From Candidatus Poribacteria bacterium (GTDB taxonomy: Bacteria > Poribacteria > WGA-4E > WGA-3G), in assembly GCA_022822085.1 (NCBI GenBank), contig JAJECK010000135.1:1-32704 (forward strand): a stretch of 32,704 nucleotides of DNA. Reading direction: 5' to 3'. Below, in pieces: positions 1 through 8,560 of the stretch. Position 1 is the stretch's first letter. Each line of letters begins with the position of its first letter. The notes beneath the pieces were generated by a model that saw only the letters and a list, made by a program, of their open reading frames with translations, had not been told where the DNA came from and made no database searches. A program made the position numbers and the translations under genes.

Positions 1-2
1 TC

Positions 3-236
3 AAATCGGAAACACTTTCTGTAATCTGTGAGGGTTTTAACATAATTAATATTAATCCTACCAACTATAAATTTGTAGTAAAATATAACAGAAAAGGAAA
101 AATATTAAAAGCGAAAATATTAACTGGAAATGGTATTATATCACAATTGATATGCCGATGCAATGATTGGTCAGGGTTATTTAGTTTTCGATTTTTCGGC
201 TATATTTTTCACATTTCAACCCAACCTACAATATAA
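3..236 (+). other. Open frame at left edge, possible 3' end of an upstream gene
   Basis: One plus-strand frame stays open from the window edge to a TAA at 234-236 (about 77 codons) and has no ATG. The translation is rich in Ile, Asn and Lys, as expected of AT-rich DNA, and shows no motif I recognise. It could be the tail of a gene that starts outside the window or a chance open stretch. The rest of 1-405 holds the dusB promoter and nothing else I can identify. Confidence 0.2.
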
Positions 237-303
237 ACTCTCCGTAACACGCATCAACTAAAAATTTTTAAAACTAAATTACCCTGCATGCAATCTGATT
301 TTC

Positions 304-333
304 TTGACATAAGTACCTGATGCAGGGTATAAT
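304..333 (+). promoter_or_regulatory. Sigma70-type promoter for dusB
   Basis: TTGACA (304-309) and TATAAT (328-333) are both perfect consensus hexamers with an 18-bp spacer. They lie about 72 bp upstream of the dusB ATG at 406. No competing reading frame is convincing here. The promoter probably drives dusB and possibly dapF, which follows after 47 bp. Confidence 0.75.
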
Positions 334-405
334 AAACCTTAATCCAATATTTCAGAAACGAAAGAGAAACTGCATAAATATTTTGATGTTCCCGCATAGG
401 TAAAA

Positions 406-1446
406 ATGCTAAATATTGGCAATGTAAATATCCCAGATTTTCCACTTCTATTGGCACCGATGGAAGATGTCAGTGATCCGCCTTTTCGCGCCGTTTGTAA
501 AGAAAATGGTGCCGACATCATGTATACTGAATTTATATCTTCTGAGGCACTCATCCGTGATGCAGCTCAGAGTGTTGCCAAGTTAGACATATTCAAATAT
601 GAAAAACCTATAGGCATACAAATTTTTGGGCACGATATAGAAGTAATGCGAGAATCCGTTGAGATCACTGAACGGGTTCAACCAGATATTATTGATATTA
701 ATTATGGGTGTCCTGTCAAAAAGGTAACATGCAAAGGAGCGGGTGCTGGTATCCTCCAAGATATACCAAAAATGGTTCGGATGACAGCCGAAATGGTTAA
801 GACCACCACTTTGCCAGTAACTGTGAAAACACGATTAGGTTGGGATGATAATACGAAATATATTGTTGAAGTTGCAGAACGTCTTCAAGATGTGGGTATC
901 CAAGCAATCTCAATCCATGGAAGAACACGTCGGCAGATGTACAAAGGTGAAGCAGATTGGACCCTGATAGGAAAAATCAAGGACAATCCACGCATGAATA
1001 TTCCCGTATTCGGCAACGGTGATGTTGATTCTCCACAAAAAGCAGCTCAGATGCGGAAAAAATATGGTGTTGACGGAATTATGATTGGTCGTGCTGCAAT
1101 AGGTTATCCTTGGATTTTTAATGAAATTAAACACTATTTTGCAACTGGCGAAATGCTCGTACCACCACCCATAGATGAACGAATTGCAGTTTTCAGGAAA
1201 CATCTGGACTTTTCTATTGAATGGAAAGGGTTGAAACTTGGTTTACTTGAGATGCGACGACACTATTCCAATTATTTTAAAGGTATTCCGCATGTCAAAC
1301 CATTTCGCACTCAGTTGGTTACTTGTGATAGTTATGATGGTGTCCTATCTATAATTGAAGAACTCCGAAGACATGCATACCGAACGCAAGAAAACACATA
1401 CAAATTTCCAATCAACCAGATGCAATATCAGAATGCCTTGACGTAA
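406..1446 (+). CDS. dusB: tRNA-dihydrouridine synthase
   Basis: A 346-aa flavoprotein that reduces uridines in the tRNA D-loop to dihydrouridine using FMN and NAD(P)H in the cytoplasm. The N-terminus carries the family pattern LAPMEDVSDPPFR. The active-site cysteine lies in the segment NYGCPVKK followed by GAGAGIL. FMN-binding signatures HGRTR, GNGDV and DGIMIGRAAIG follow in the usual TIM-barrel order, and a helical C-terminal domain completes the protein. Length matches the Dus family. The ATG at 406 is preceded by only a weak Shine-Dalgarno (AGGTAA) but begins exactly where the family alignment begins. DusB is chosen over DusA/DusC from overall pattern; the paralogue assignment is less sure than the family. 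Confidence 0.93.
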   Translation: MLNIGNVNIPDFPLLLAPMEDVSDPPFRAVCKENGADIMYTEFISSEALIRDAAQSVAKLDIFKYEKPIGIQIFGHDIEVMRESVEITERVQPDIIDINYGCPVKKVTCKGAGAGILQDIPKMVRMTAEMVKTTTLPVTVKTRLGWDDNTKYIVEVAERLQDVGIQAISIHGRTRRQMYKGEADWTLIGKIKDNPRMNIPVFGNGDVDSPQKAAQMRKKYGVDGIMIGRAAIGYPWIFNEIKHYFATGEMLVPPPIDERIAVFRKHLDFSIEWKGLKLGLLEMRRHYSNYFKGIPHVKPFRTQLVTCDSYDGVLSIIEELRRHAYRTQENTYKFPINQMQYQNALT

Positions 1447-1493
1447 TCATATATTTATTTTATTATATTTGAACAAAAGAATAGGACACGAAT

Positions 1494-2327
1494 ATGAAAA
1501 AAATACCTTTCATGAAACTAAGCGGAGCGGGTAATGATTTCGTTATCATCAATAATCTAAATAGTATTGTTGATAGCACAGATTCGCAATTCATGAATTT
1601 TGTTACTAAAATTTGTCAGCGTAGAATGTCAGTCGGTGCAGATGGTGTGTTACTTGTTGAACCCTCCCAAGATGTTGATTTCCGTATGCGATATTATAAT
1701 GCCGATGGCGGAGAGGTTGAAACCTGCGGAAATGGTGCCCGTTGTATTTCAAAATTTGCTTTCCTTCAAGGAATCGCCTCTGAAAAGATGCGATTTTTGA
1801 CGAATGCGGGGATTTATGAAGCAGAAGTAGTCAATGATAACGTTAAAGTACGTATGAGCGACCCCACTGATATACGAATTAACGTGCCGCTGAAACTGGA
1901 TGATGGAATGCATGAGATTGGATTCACAAATAGTGGTGTTCCTCATGTCATTTTCTTTGTAGATGACTTGGAATCTACCGACGTTTTTGACATGGGTCAA
2001 CAGACACGTTATCATAATGACTTTAAGCCCGATGGAACAAATGCGAATTTTATACATATTCATTCAGAAGAGCTACTTGAAATACGCACTTATGAACGGG
2101 GTGTAGAAAACGAGACACTCGCTTGTGGCACAGGTTCTATTGCATCAGCTATTGTTTCCGCTGTCTTAGGGAAGGTTCAATCACCCGTTTCTGTCAAAAC
2201 AGCAAGCGGAGTAGTTTTAAAAATACATTTCGATTTAGAGAATGAAACCGCAAAAAATGTGTTTCTTGAAGGGGACGCACGCGTTATTTTTGCTGGTGAA
2301 CTTACTTCAGAAGCATGGAACTATTAA
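1494..2327 (+). CDS. dapF: Diaminopimelate epimerase
   Basis: A 277-aa cofactor-independent epimerase that converts LL-diaminopimelate to meso-diaminopimelate, the precursor of lysine and of the peptidoglycan cross-link. The two catalytic cysteines are visible: Cys78 in CGNGARC and Cys211 in ACGTGS, acting as the thiol/thiolate acid-base pair. The N-terminal FMKLSGAGNDFV pattern is typical, and the length is standard. The gene sits 47 bp after dusB and 48 bp before dapA, so two steps of the lysine/DAP branch are adjacent and probably co-transcribed. The Shine-Dalgarno is weak (AGGACA) ahead of the ATG at 1494. Confidence 0.96.
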   Translation: MKKIPFMKLSGAGNDFVIINNLNSIVDSTDSQFMNFVTKICQRRMSVGADGVLLVEPSQDVDFRMRYYNADGGEVETCGNGARCISKFAFLQGIASEKMRFLTNAGIYEAEVVNDNVKVRMSDPTDIRINVPLKLDDGMHEIGFTNSGVPHVIFFVDDLESTDVFDMGQQTRYHNDFKPDGTNANFIHIHSEELLEIRTYERGVENETLACGTGSIASAIVSAVLGKVQSPVSVKTASGVVLKIHFDLENETAKNVFLEGDARVIFAGELTSEAWNY

Positions 2328-2336
2328 TTTTTAGCA

Positions 2337-2352
2337 ACACAATACATTGTGT
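2337..2352. promoter_or_regulatory. Perfect inverted repeat between dapF and dapA
   Basis: ACACAAT-AC-ATTGTGT is a 7-bp perfect inverted repeat with a 2-bp centre. It ends 10 bp before the dapA Shine-Dalgarno. It has no T-tract, so it is not a terminator. It may be an operator or only a chance palindrome. Confidence 0.3.
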
Positions 2353-2375
2353 CATAGTCATCAAGGAGGATTTAC

Positions 2376-3251
2376 ATGTTTGAGGGCTCCTATGTTGCAC
2401 TCGTCACACCCTTTAAGGACGATGAATCGTTAGATGAAGCAAAACTCAAGGAACTTATTCAGTTTCAGATTGAAGGCGGAACACACGGCATCGTCCCGTG
2501 TGGTACAACAGGTGAATCTCCTGCGCTTTCAGATACAGAACATGACCGTGTTATAGATATTACCTTAGAAACGGTGAATGGTAAAGTTCCCGTTATAGCA
2601 GGAACAGGATCAAATTCTACGACTCGCACACTCCGCGCAACAAAACATGCAAAAGATGCAGGTGCTGATGCTGCATTGATTGTCACACCATACTACAATA
2701 AACCCAATCAAGAAGGTCTTTATGCACATTATATGACAATTGCTGATGCGGTTGATATTCCAATTGTCGTATACAACGTCCCTGGACGATGTGGAACAGA
2801 CATCCTTTCCCCAACTATTGCCCGTCTTGCAGAACATCCGAACATTGTCGCTCTCAAAGAAGCTACAGGTGAACTAAAACGTGCAAGTGAGGTAGTCAAT
2901 TTATGTCCAGATGATTTTGTTGTGCTATCAGGGGACGATGTCAACACTTTACCGATTTTGTCGGTGGGTGGCAAAGGTATTATCTCAGTGGCGGCGAACA
3001 TTGTACCTTCGGATATAGCTGAAATGTGTAATGCATTCCATGCAGGCAATCTTGAACTAGCACGTAAACTTCATTATAAAACCTATTCTTTAGCTGTAAA
3101 TCTGTTCATAGAAACGAATCCTATTCCTGCTAAAACTGCCTTGATGTTAATGGGCAAACTCAATGGTAAAGTCCGATTGCCACTTGCCCCATTGTCTCCA
3201 AAGAATCTTGAAAATCTCCGCCAGACGCTTGTGGAAGCTGGATTGATTTAA
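2376..3251 (+). CDS. dapA: 4-hydroxy-tetrahydrodipicolinate synthase
   Basis: A 291-aa TIM-barrel aldolase of the N-acetylneuraminate lyase superfamily. It condenses pyruvate with aspartate semialdehyde, the committed step of the lysine/DAP pathway. Lys161 in the segment ALKEATG forms the pyruvate Schiff base, Tyr133 lies in YNVPGR, and the GTTGE motif supplies the substrate-binding threonines. Length is that of a standard DapA. The start is well supported by a strong AAGGAGG at 2363-2369, six bases before the ATG. It follows dapF and ends in a hairpin terminator, closing the dusB-dapF-dapA group. Confidence 0.97.
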   Translation: MFEGSYVALVTPFKDDESLDEAKLKELIQFQIEGGTHGIVPCGTTGESPALSDTEHDRVIDITLETVNGKVPVIAGTGSNSTTRTLRATKHAKDAGADAALIVTPYYNKPNQEGLYAHYMTIADAVDIPIVVYNVPGRCGTDILSPTIARLAEHPNIVALKEATGELKRASEVVNLCPDDFVVLSGDDVNTLPILSVGGKGIISVAANIVPSDIAEMCNAFHAGNLELARKLHYKTYSLAVNLFIETNPIPAKTALMLMGKLNGKVRLPLAPLSPKNLENLRQTLVEAGLI

Positions 3252-3294
3252 TGGTCAAGCTTACTCCAAAAAACGCAGCATATATCCCATTGAT

Positions 3295-3316
3295 GCCCGA
3301 TTAAAATCGGGCTTTT
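3295..3316 (+). terminator. Rho-independent terminator after dapA
   Basis: A stem GCCCGA(T) pairs with (A)TCGGGC around a loop of about four bases (3295-3312) and is followed by TTTT. It sits about 45 bp after the dapA stop and ahead of the next gene, so it separates the dap group from the hydrolase. Confidence 0.8.
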
Positions 3317-3359
3317 CTTATATGCGAAGATGTCCAATATAAAAGGAATATAATACAAA

Positions 3360-4448
3360 ATGAAAAAGACTATAAAATATATATTGATTGGTGTTGGAAT
3401 ATTCGCAGTAGTAATTGCAATTGCTGTTGGCTACATGTTTTGGATGATGGGACAACCCGTCTATACTTTCGGTTCAGTAAATACTGCTGAAAACCTACGC
3501 AATCCGTTAGAACCCCCAAAACAGTCCGATTCCACATCTTGGCGTGTAGAGTCTGATATTACACTGCATTATGATGTATATGGAAGTGGAAAACCAGTTA
3601 TCATCGTGCACGGAGGACCGGGAATACCGTACGCTAATACTTGGAAGGGATTAGCACCTTTAGAAGAACAATACGAATTCTACTATTACCATCAACGAGG
3701 TGCAGGGAAATCTACCAGACCAATCGATAGTTTTGAATCGAAAAATTATCCGAAAAATGTATCAGAATTGGATAAAACACTCGGATTAGGTGCACAGATT
3801 GCAGATATTGAACGTATCCGCCGCATTCTCGGTGAGGATAAGCTACTACTGATTGGACACTCGTTCGGTGGATTTATAGCCGCACTTTATGCTGCAGAAT
3901 TTCCTGATAAGGTTGAAAAATTGATACTTGTTGCGCCAGCAGGAATGTTAATACCACCACAGAAGGGCAACAATATTTTTGATGCAGTACGTGCAAAACT
4001 ACCGGAAACAGATCGAACAAAATATGATGCCCTTATGAAGGAATATTTCAATTTTGGGAACATCTTCTCTAAAGTAGATAGTGATCTGGTAGATTTACAT
4101 ACACAAGTAGGACGCTTTATCTTGAAGGGAATGGGATATGATTATTCTAAAATGGGCACACCACCTACTCCAGGTGGATGGAGTGTATTTGCTGTCTACT
4201 TCAGCACTGGTAAGTCTCCAGACTATCGTGATGCAGTCCGACATATTACTGCACCTACCCTAATTATCCACGGTGATGACGACGACATCGCATTAAATGG
4301 GAGTCAACAATACGAAGAATATATACCAAATGCGAAGTTTGTCCCCATCGGTTGTTCGGATGAATCAACCATATCCGGACACTTTATATATGATGATTGT
4401 CCTGATGAGTTTGCTACAACTGTTATAAATTTCTTGGCTGACGAATAA
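3360..4448 (+). CDS. Membrane-anchored alpha/beta hydrolase, prolyl aminopeptidase-like
   Basis: A 362-aa alpha/beta hydrolase-fold protein. Residues about 7-29 form one hydrophobic segment (signal anchor), so the enzyme probably faces the periplasm while tethered to the inner membrane. The oxyanion segment HGGPG, the nucleophile Ser168 in GHSFGG, an acid in the HGDDDD stretch (306-309) and His341 in SGHF give a complete catalytic triad. HGGPG with a downstream RGAGKS resembles the proline iminopeptidase group (S33), but substrate cannot be read from sequence. AAAAGGAA lies upstream of the ATG. The 3' end overlaps the convergent patatin gene by 26 bp. Confidence 0.85.
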   Translation: MKKTIKYILIGVGIFAVVIAIAVGYMFWMMGQPVYTFGSVNTAENLRNPLEPPKQSDSTSWRVESDITLHYDVYGSGKPVIIVHGGPGIPYANTWKGLAPLEEQYEFYYYHQRGAGKSTRPIDSFESKNYPKNVSELDKTLGLGAQIADIERIRRILGEDKLLLIGHSFGGFIAALYAAEFPDKVEKLILVAPAGMLIPPQKGNNIFDAVRAKLPETDRTKYDALMKEYFNFGNIFSKVDSDLVDLHTQVGRFILKGMGYDYSKMGTPPTPGGWSVFAVYFSTGKSPDYRDAVRHITAPTLIIHGDDDDIALNGSQQYEEYIPNAKFVPIGCSDESTISGHFIYDDCPDEFATTVINFLADE

Positions 4449-5343
4449 ATGCATCAATTGCTGTGGAGTTTGTTTTAAAATCTCTTTCAGCTAATGATTT
4501 AAGATTATCTGACTGTTTAACGGTGTCTATATCCCAAAAGTTTATCTTAGGATCAATTCGTAAGTAATTCTCTTTCAACAAACGGTTAATCAAATTCGCA
4601 GATGCTTGCGATTGTAATGTCATCACGAAAGAAACTAACTTTATGCCACCCCATCCTGAAAGAAAACCCCAGCCACGTTTCTTTCTATACATTGATATTG
4701 AATGTCCTGTACCAATTGACAATATCTTAATCTGTGATGGGTTTTTACCAAAGGAAGTGAGGGCTTCCGTATAGGCTGCAATTGATGGGTTGTTTGCCCA
4801 CAAACCACCATCAGATAATAGATGATTTTTTATGTTTTTCGGAGCAAAAAATGTAGGTGCTGCACACGAAGCCACTATCGCATCACGTAGGCATATATCT
4901 CCATCCGAGTAATTCATATCATTCACTTTTTCAGTATAATTTGACCTAAAAATGTGCAGTTCACTCGTTGTTATCTCTGAACATGTGATCATGAGGGGGG
5001 TTGAGATTTCTGATAACGGTGTTGCGGGGATATGGTGTGCGATAATCTCAGCAAGTTTCGTGTTTGAATACTTACTGAAAAACAGAGGATTGCGATACCA
5101 CTTTTTTCGGAATATATCTGGTGCCTCGGATTCAAAGAGTTGGACAATCTCCTCCATTGGAATCTCAGCAACAGCAGCCCCTGCAATGATAGCACCTGTG
5201 CTTGTTCCTGCAATAAGATCAAAACACTCTCTGATACGCACATTATATATTTCTTCAACTTTAGCAAGGAGTTGCGCAGAATAAATGCCGCGTGTGCCAC
5301 CACCATCTAACGCAAGAATGTTTAGGGTATTTGCATTATCCAT
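4423..5343 (-). CDS. Patatin-like phospholipase
   Basis: A 306-aa patatin-domain lipid hydrolase. The oxyanion loop DGGGTRG (13-19), the nucleophile Ser48 in GTSTG and the catalytic Asp178 in SDGG form the Ser/Asp dyad of the family. No signal peptide or membrane span is evident, so it is probably cytosolic and acts on membrane phospholipids. The short patatin-only layout resembles bacterial phospholipases such as the CBASS effector CapV, but no nucleotide-cyclase gene is present here, so no cyclic-nucleotide role can be assigned. It begins 16 bp after the DUF4268 gene on the same strand, which suggests one transcript. Its Shine-Dalgarno is weak. It overlaps the convergent hydrolase gene at its 3' end. 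Confidence 0.9.
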   Translation of the reverse strand: MDNANTLNILALDGGGTRGIYSAQLLAKVEEIYNVRIRECFDLIAGTSTGAIIAGAAVAEIPMEEIVQLFESEAPDIFRKKWYRNPLFFSKYSNTKLAEIIAHHIPATPLSEISTPLMITCSEITTSELHIFRSNYTEKVNDMNYSDGDICLRDAIVASCAAPTFFAPKNIKNHLLSDGGLWANNPSIAAYTEALTSFGKNPSQIKILSIGTGHSISMYRKKRGWGFLSGWGGIKLVSFVMTLQSQASANLINRLLKENYLRIDPKINFWDIDTVKQSDNLKSLAERDFKTNSTAIDAFIRQPRNL

Positions 5344-5359
5344 AAAAGTGATTTTTAGG

Positions 5360-6319
5360 TTATTCTACATCCGTATCTTCGGGCAGATAGTCGGAAGGAT
5401 CAAGCTCTTGTAGTCGTTGTCGAAATACGTTGTCAAACAATTCTAATTTTTCTGCAAGCCATGTATGCTGGTCAGACCAACTTTCTTCATTTTCTGGTGA
5501 AATATCAGACTTATGAAGAGATACCGTACAAGCTTTTTTACCTGGATTTTCCTCCCATTCCAATTCTTTTCCGACATCTTCTTCAATGCTTTCACGTGTT
5601 GAATATAACAGATGATAGTAAGCAATAGCATCATCGCCCTTAATCATAAGACGAGTTCCAATTCTTTCTTTCTGTTTACTGATTCTAGCTTCTAAATTGA
5701 AATCTGCATGACCGATACCGAATGATACTGCATTTGTAGGACGTGGACTGAGTCTATTAAATCTACTGTTTAAGGACAGCAGGTGATCTTTGAATTTGGA
5801 CCAGAATCTTGTTTTCCAATCATTTATTGAAGCCGTTGAAATTGATCGGGGCACATCATTCGGTTTACAAACAATCTCAAACCTTGGTGCTGGATGGGAA
5901 GCGTCAATTTTCCATACCTTGATCTCAACCCCAAAATATGTAACACGATCATCAGTAATATCATTTAGCTGATCAAGTGCAGCTCGGTGTTCATCTCGGA
6001 AATTCTTTGCAATCCAGATAACCGTATGAGCATCCAATCCAGCCGAGTATGTCAGAAGTTTACCAAGGTGTTCGTGGTCAGTTTCTTCCAATTGGTTTTC
6101 AATGACGACCCACGTGTCATCCTCATTTTTACATAGAATGTCCGCTTGGAAGTCACCAACTCCTATCTCTTGCGCTTCAAGTTCAAGATTGAGTCCTAAA
6201 GTTTCAGCTAGATGAGAAAGGTTTTCATCTTCTGCCAACCATGGTGTGAAATCTTGTGCTTCATGTTGCCAAACTTCTCGTAGTTCAACTTCTTCAAGTC
6301 GTGAAAGTTCTTCATACAT
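5360..6319 (-). CDS. DUF4268-family protein with PD-(D/E)XK-like N-terminal domain
   Basis: A 319-aa protein. The N-terminal half holds a nuclease-like signature: Asp60 in the segment FQADIL, then VVIENQLEETDH (Glu74, Gln76 in place of the usual Lys) and HLGKLLTY, the pattern I associate with DUF4268 proteins. The C-terminal half (about 165-310) is the alpha/beta domain of DUF4268 itself. An E-N-Q core can still fit a PD-(D/E)XK fold, but activity is not certain. The start is supported by AGGAG about ten bases upstream on the minus strand. It is the first gene of a pair with the patatin phospholipase, an arrangement seen for nuclease/lipase defence modules; that role is inference. Confidence 0.75.
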   Translation of the reverse strand: MYEELSRLEEVELREVWQHEAQDFTPWLAEDENLSHLAETLGLNLELEAQEIGVGDFQADILCKNEDDTWVVIENQLEETDHEHLGKLLTYSAGLDAHTVIWIAKNFRDEHRAALDQLNDITDDRVTYFGVEIKVWKIDASHPAPRFEIVCKPNDVPRSISTASINDWKTRFWSKFKDHLLSLNSRFNRLSPRPTNAVSFGIGHADFNLEARISKQKERIGTRLMIKGDDAIAYYHLLYSTRESIEEDVGKELEWEENPGKKACTVSLHKSDISPENEESWSDQHTWLAEKLELFDNVFRQRLQELDPSDYLPEDTDVE

Positions 6320-6366
6320 TTACTGTTATCTCCTGCTATAGCCAAACGTTGAATTTTACTTTTATC

Positions 6367-6395
6367 AAGATAGCATATCATTGAGTACATATCAA
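6367..6395 (-). promoter_or_regulatory. Candidate promoter for the DUF4268-patatin pair
   Basis: Reading the minus strand, TTGATA (6395-6390) and TATCTT (6372-6367) are separated by 17 bp, about 50 bp upstream of the DUF4268 start. The -10 box is imperfect. Confidence 0.3.
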
Positions 6396-6405
6396 TTGAA
6401 TTAAT

Positions 6406-6434
6406 TTGAGTAGGTTAATGGAATGTGATATACT
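6406..6434 (+). promoter_or_regulatory. Candidate promoter for sulfatase gene
   Basis: TTGAGT (6406-6411) and TATACT (6429-6434) with a 17-bp spacer, about 70 bp upstream of the sulfatase start. It is divergent from the DUF4268 promoter candidate in the same 180-bp gap. Confidence 0.5.
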
Positions 6435-6503
6435 TCTCATATCAAAAGTAATCATTGTATACATTTATTAGTAGTAATTTAATTTCAATTTATCAGGAGT
6501 ATG

Positions 6504-7832
6504 ATGAACAAACCAAATATAATCTATATTCATTCTCACGATACAGGACGGTATGTGCAACCTTACGGTCATGCAATACCTACTCCTAACATCCAGAAGT
6601 TAGCTGAAGACGGTGTTCTATTTCGAAAGGCATTCTGTGCAAATCCAACCTGTTCTCCATCCCGAGCAGCCCTACTCACAGGTCAGTGGGCACACAGTTG
6701 TGGTATGGGAGGATTGGCAAACCGCGGATGGAGTCTACCTGTCCCTAAACATCTCCTACCATATACACTGAATGATACAGGATATGTGACAGCATTAGCA
6801 GGATTCCAGCATGTTGTCCGGAATGTTAAGGATACAGGGTACCAACGGATATTAGCACAAGAAAACGGCAACGGTGGTGCTGAACAACGCGCCTGCGCGT
6901 TCCTTGACGAAGAACATAGCCAGCCATTCTTCTTAGACATAGGATTTAGTGAAACACATCGTAAAGCAAAAGGGTTTGATCCACCACCTGAAGGTGAACC
7001 AAAGACAGATCCACGCTATGTCCAACCACCTGCTCCGTTTCCCGATAATCCAGTAACAAGACAGGATATGGCAGAATATATAGATGCAGCACGGAAACTT
7101 GATTGGAAAATGGGGAAAGTCTTTGACTCATTGGAGAAAAATGGTCTTGCTGAGAATACACTTGTAATTTGCACAACAGATCACGGCCTTGCATTCCCAC
7201 GTATGAAATGTCATGTTTCAGATCATGGGATCGGTGTGATGTTGATCGTCAGAGGTCCTGGTGGGTTTGATGGTGGAAAAGTCGTTGACGGGTTAGTAAG
7301 TCAGATCGATCTGTTCCCTACTATCTGTGATTTGGCTGAGATTGATCCTCCTAAATGGTTGCAAGGACACTCTATGCTACCTCTTGTTCGCGCTGAAACT
7401 GACGATATACGAGAGGAAATTTTTGCTGAAGTGAATTATCACTGCTGCTATGAACCGCAGCGCGCTATTAGAACTAAAAGGTGGAAATATATAAGACGGT
7501 ATGATGATGCAAAACAGTGGGCGTTACCAAACTGCGACGATAGTATTAGTAAGTCATATATGATGGATAATGGTTGGGTAGATCAACCCGTTGAATCGGA
7601 GCGGCTATATGATGTAATATTTGATCCTTCTGAAGCACACAACCTCGCTGATAATCCTGATTACGCTGATGTTTTGACAGAGATGCGCGAACGATTAGAG
7701 CAATGGAGAACTGAAACTGATGATCCGGTGAATGAAAACCAAATTATGGTGCCTCCTGATACGGCGGTTTTAAACATCCCATCGGATATATCCCCTGGAG
7801 ATAAACGCTATCCTGCTGCAGAGCTGCTTTGA
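6504..7832 (+). CDS. Type I (formylglycine) sulfatase
   Basis: A 442-aa arylsulfatase-family enzyme of the alkaline phosphatase superfamily that hydrolyses sulfate esters. Cys50 in CSPSR followed by AALLTG is the canonical site converted to formylglycine. His/Asp near the N-terminus (IHSHDTGR) and Asp226-His227-Gly in TTDHG are metal ligands. The segment IHSHDTGRYVQPYG resembles N-sulfoglucosamine-type sulfatases, though the substrate is unknown. No signal peptide is visible: the protein starts directly in the catalytic domain, so it may be cytoplasmic. AGGAG lies one base before the ATG at 6501 and four bases before the ATG at 6504, so the latter is the better start. The 3' end overlaps the convergent antitoxin gene by 25 bp. 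Confidence 0.92.
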   Translation: MNKPNIIYIHSHDTGRYVQPYGHAIPTPNIQKLAEDGVLFRKAFCANPTCSPSRAALLTGQWAHSCGMGGLANRGWSLPVPKHLLPYTLNDTGYVTALAGFQHVVRNVKDTGYQRILAQENGNGGAEQRACAFLDEEHSQPFFLDIGFSETHRKAKGFDPPPEGEPKTDPRYVQPPAPFPDNPVTRQDMAEYIDAARKLDWKMGKVFDSLEKNGLAENTLVICTTDHGLAFPRMKCHVSDHGIGVMLIVRGPGGFDGGKVVDGLVSQIDLFPTICDLAEIDPPKWLQGHSMLPLVRAETDDIREEIFAEVNYHCCYEPQRAIRTKRWKYIRRYDDAKQWALPNCDDSISKSYMMDNGWVDQPVESERLYDVIFDPSEAHNLADNPDYADVLTEMRERLEQWRTETDDPVNENQIMVPPDTAVLNIPSDISPGDKRYPAAELL

Positions 7833-8173
7833 ACATCAGCTGCAGATTCCAATTCGGTTTCTTCAGCTTCTAATGGTACAACCGAAAGTCGACAATCGAG
7901 GGCATTTAGGATCGTACAGAGTGTGTCAAGATGCGGTGCTTTATCACTCGAAAGTGTTTTTTGTAAGGCATCAGGTGACATGTGCGTCCGTTTTGCGAGT
8001 TCGGAAATCCCGCACTGTGATTCAACAAAGGTACGCAGTGATAACCAAAATACTGCAATGTCTCTATCAACTTGATATTCTTCTAACGCGAATTGGATAT
8101 AATCAAGTGCCTCTCCGCGGTTTGCAGCAAGTTGTCCAATTAGATAGTCACGCCATTTCCTCAGTTCTTTCAT
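7808..8173 (-). CDS. XRE-family antitoxin, pair 1 (last of the array)
   Basis: A 121-aa addiction-module antidote-type protein with a helix-turn-helix around ELAKRTHMSPDALQKTLSS. It would bind and neutralise the toxin of pair 1 and repress the operon. The ATG overlaps the pair 1 toxin stop as ATGA. It differs from the other three antitoxins: the C-terminus is 13 residues longer and, after CRLS, unrelated to the tail shared by the others. That tail is encoded partly on the strand opposite the sulfatase stop region, so this copy marks a boundary of the tandem array. It is the last gene of the operon. Confidence 0.85.
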   Translation of the reverse strand: MKELRKWRDYLIGQLAANRGEALDYIQFALEEYQVDRDIAVFWLSLRTFVESQCGISELAKRTHMSPDALQKTLSSDKAPHLDTLCTILNALDCRLSVVPLEAEETELESAADVQSSSAAG

Positions 8174-8508
8174 CGATATCTCTCCTTGTAATCTCTCCAG
8201 TAAGATTTTGCACGTTCAATATCATGACCTTGCGATGACTTATCACCACCGCATAGTAACAGTATTATTGTGTTTGCAACTTCACCAAAATAGATTCGAT
8301 ATCCAGGACCGAAATGTAGTCGTAATTCACGGATACCTTCACCTACAGACTGACAATCGCCAAAATTGCCCACTTCAAGACGTGTAAGTCGTCTTCGAAT
8401 TCTAGTTAATGTTTTGTGATCACGAATTGATTCCAACCATTCAGTAAAAGGTTCTCTCCCGTTTTGTGTTGTATAAAATTCTAAGTCTCTGGGTTGTATA
8501 TCAAGCAT
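8170..8508 (-). CDS. RelE/HigB-type toxin, pair 1
   Basis: A 112-aa addiction-module killer protein of the RelE/ParE superfamily, expected to be an mRNA-cleaving toxin. Family signatures are LRLHFGPGYRIYF, CGGDKSSQ and DIERAKSYW. The start is set at the ATG at 8508 because the promoter-proximal toxin of pair 4 begins at the equivalent MLD. An upstream in-frame TTG at 8571 would add 21 residues and overlap the previous antitoxin, but it reads through the shared spacer. AGAAG lies before the ATG. Confidence 0.88.
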   Translation of the reverse strand: MLDIQPRDLEFYTTQNGREPFTEWLESIRDHKTLTRIRRRLTRLEVGNFGDCQSVGEGIRELRLHFGPGYRIYFGEVANTIILLLCGGDKSSQGHDIERAKSYWRDYKERYR

Positions 8509-8560
8509 TATATTCTTCTGTGAATATCTCCAATCATCTATTTTTCTAATCTGAAGCGAC

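Noticed and set aside
4952-5284. Plus-strand 110-codon open frame opposite the patatin gene
   Set aside because: It is antisense to a gene with an intact catalytic dyad and shows no family motif or ribosome binding site.
4423-5343. CBASS system based on the CapV-like patatin
   Set aside because: No CD-NTase or ancillary CBASS gene is nearby; the only partner is DUF4268.
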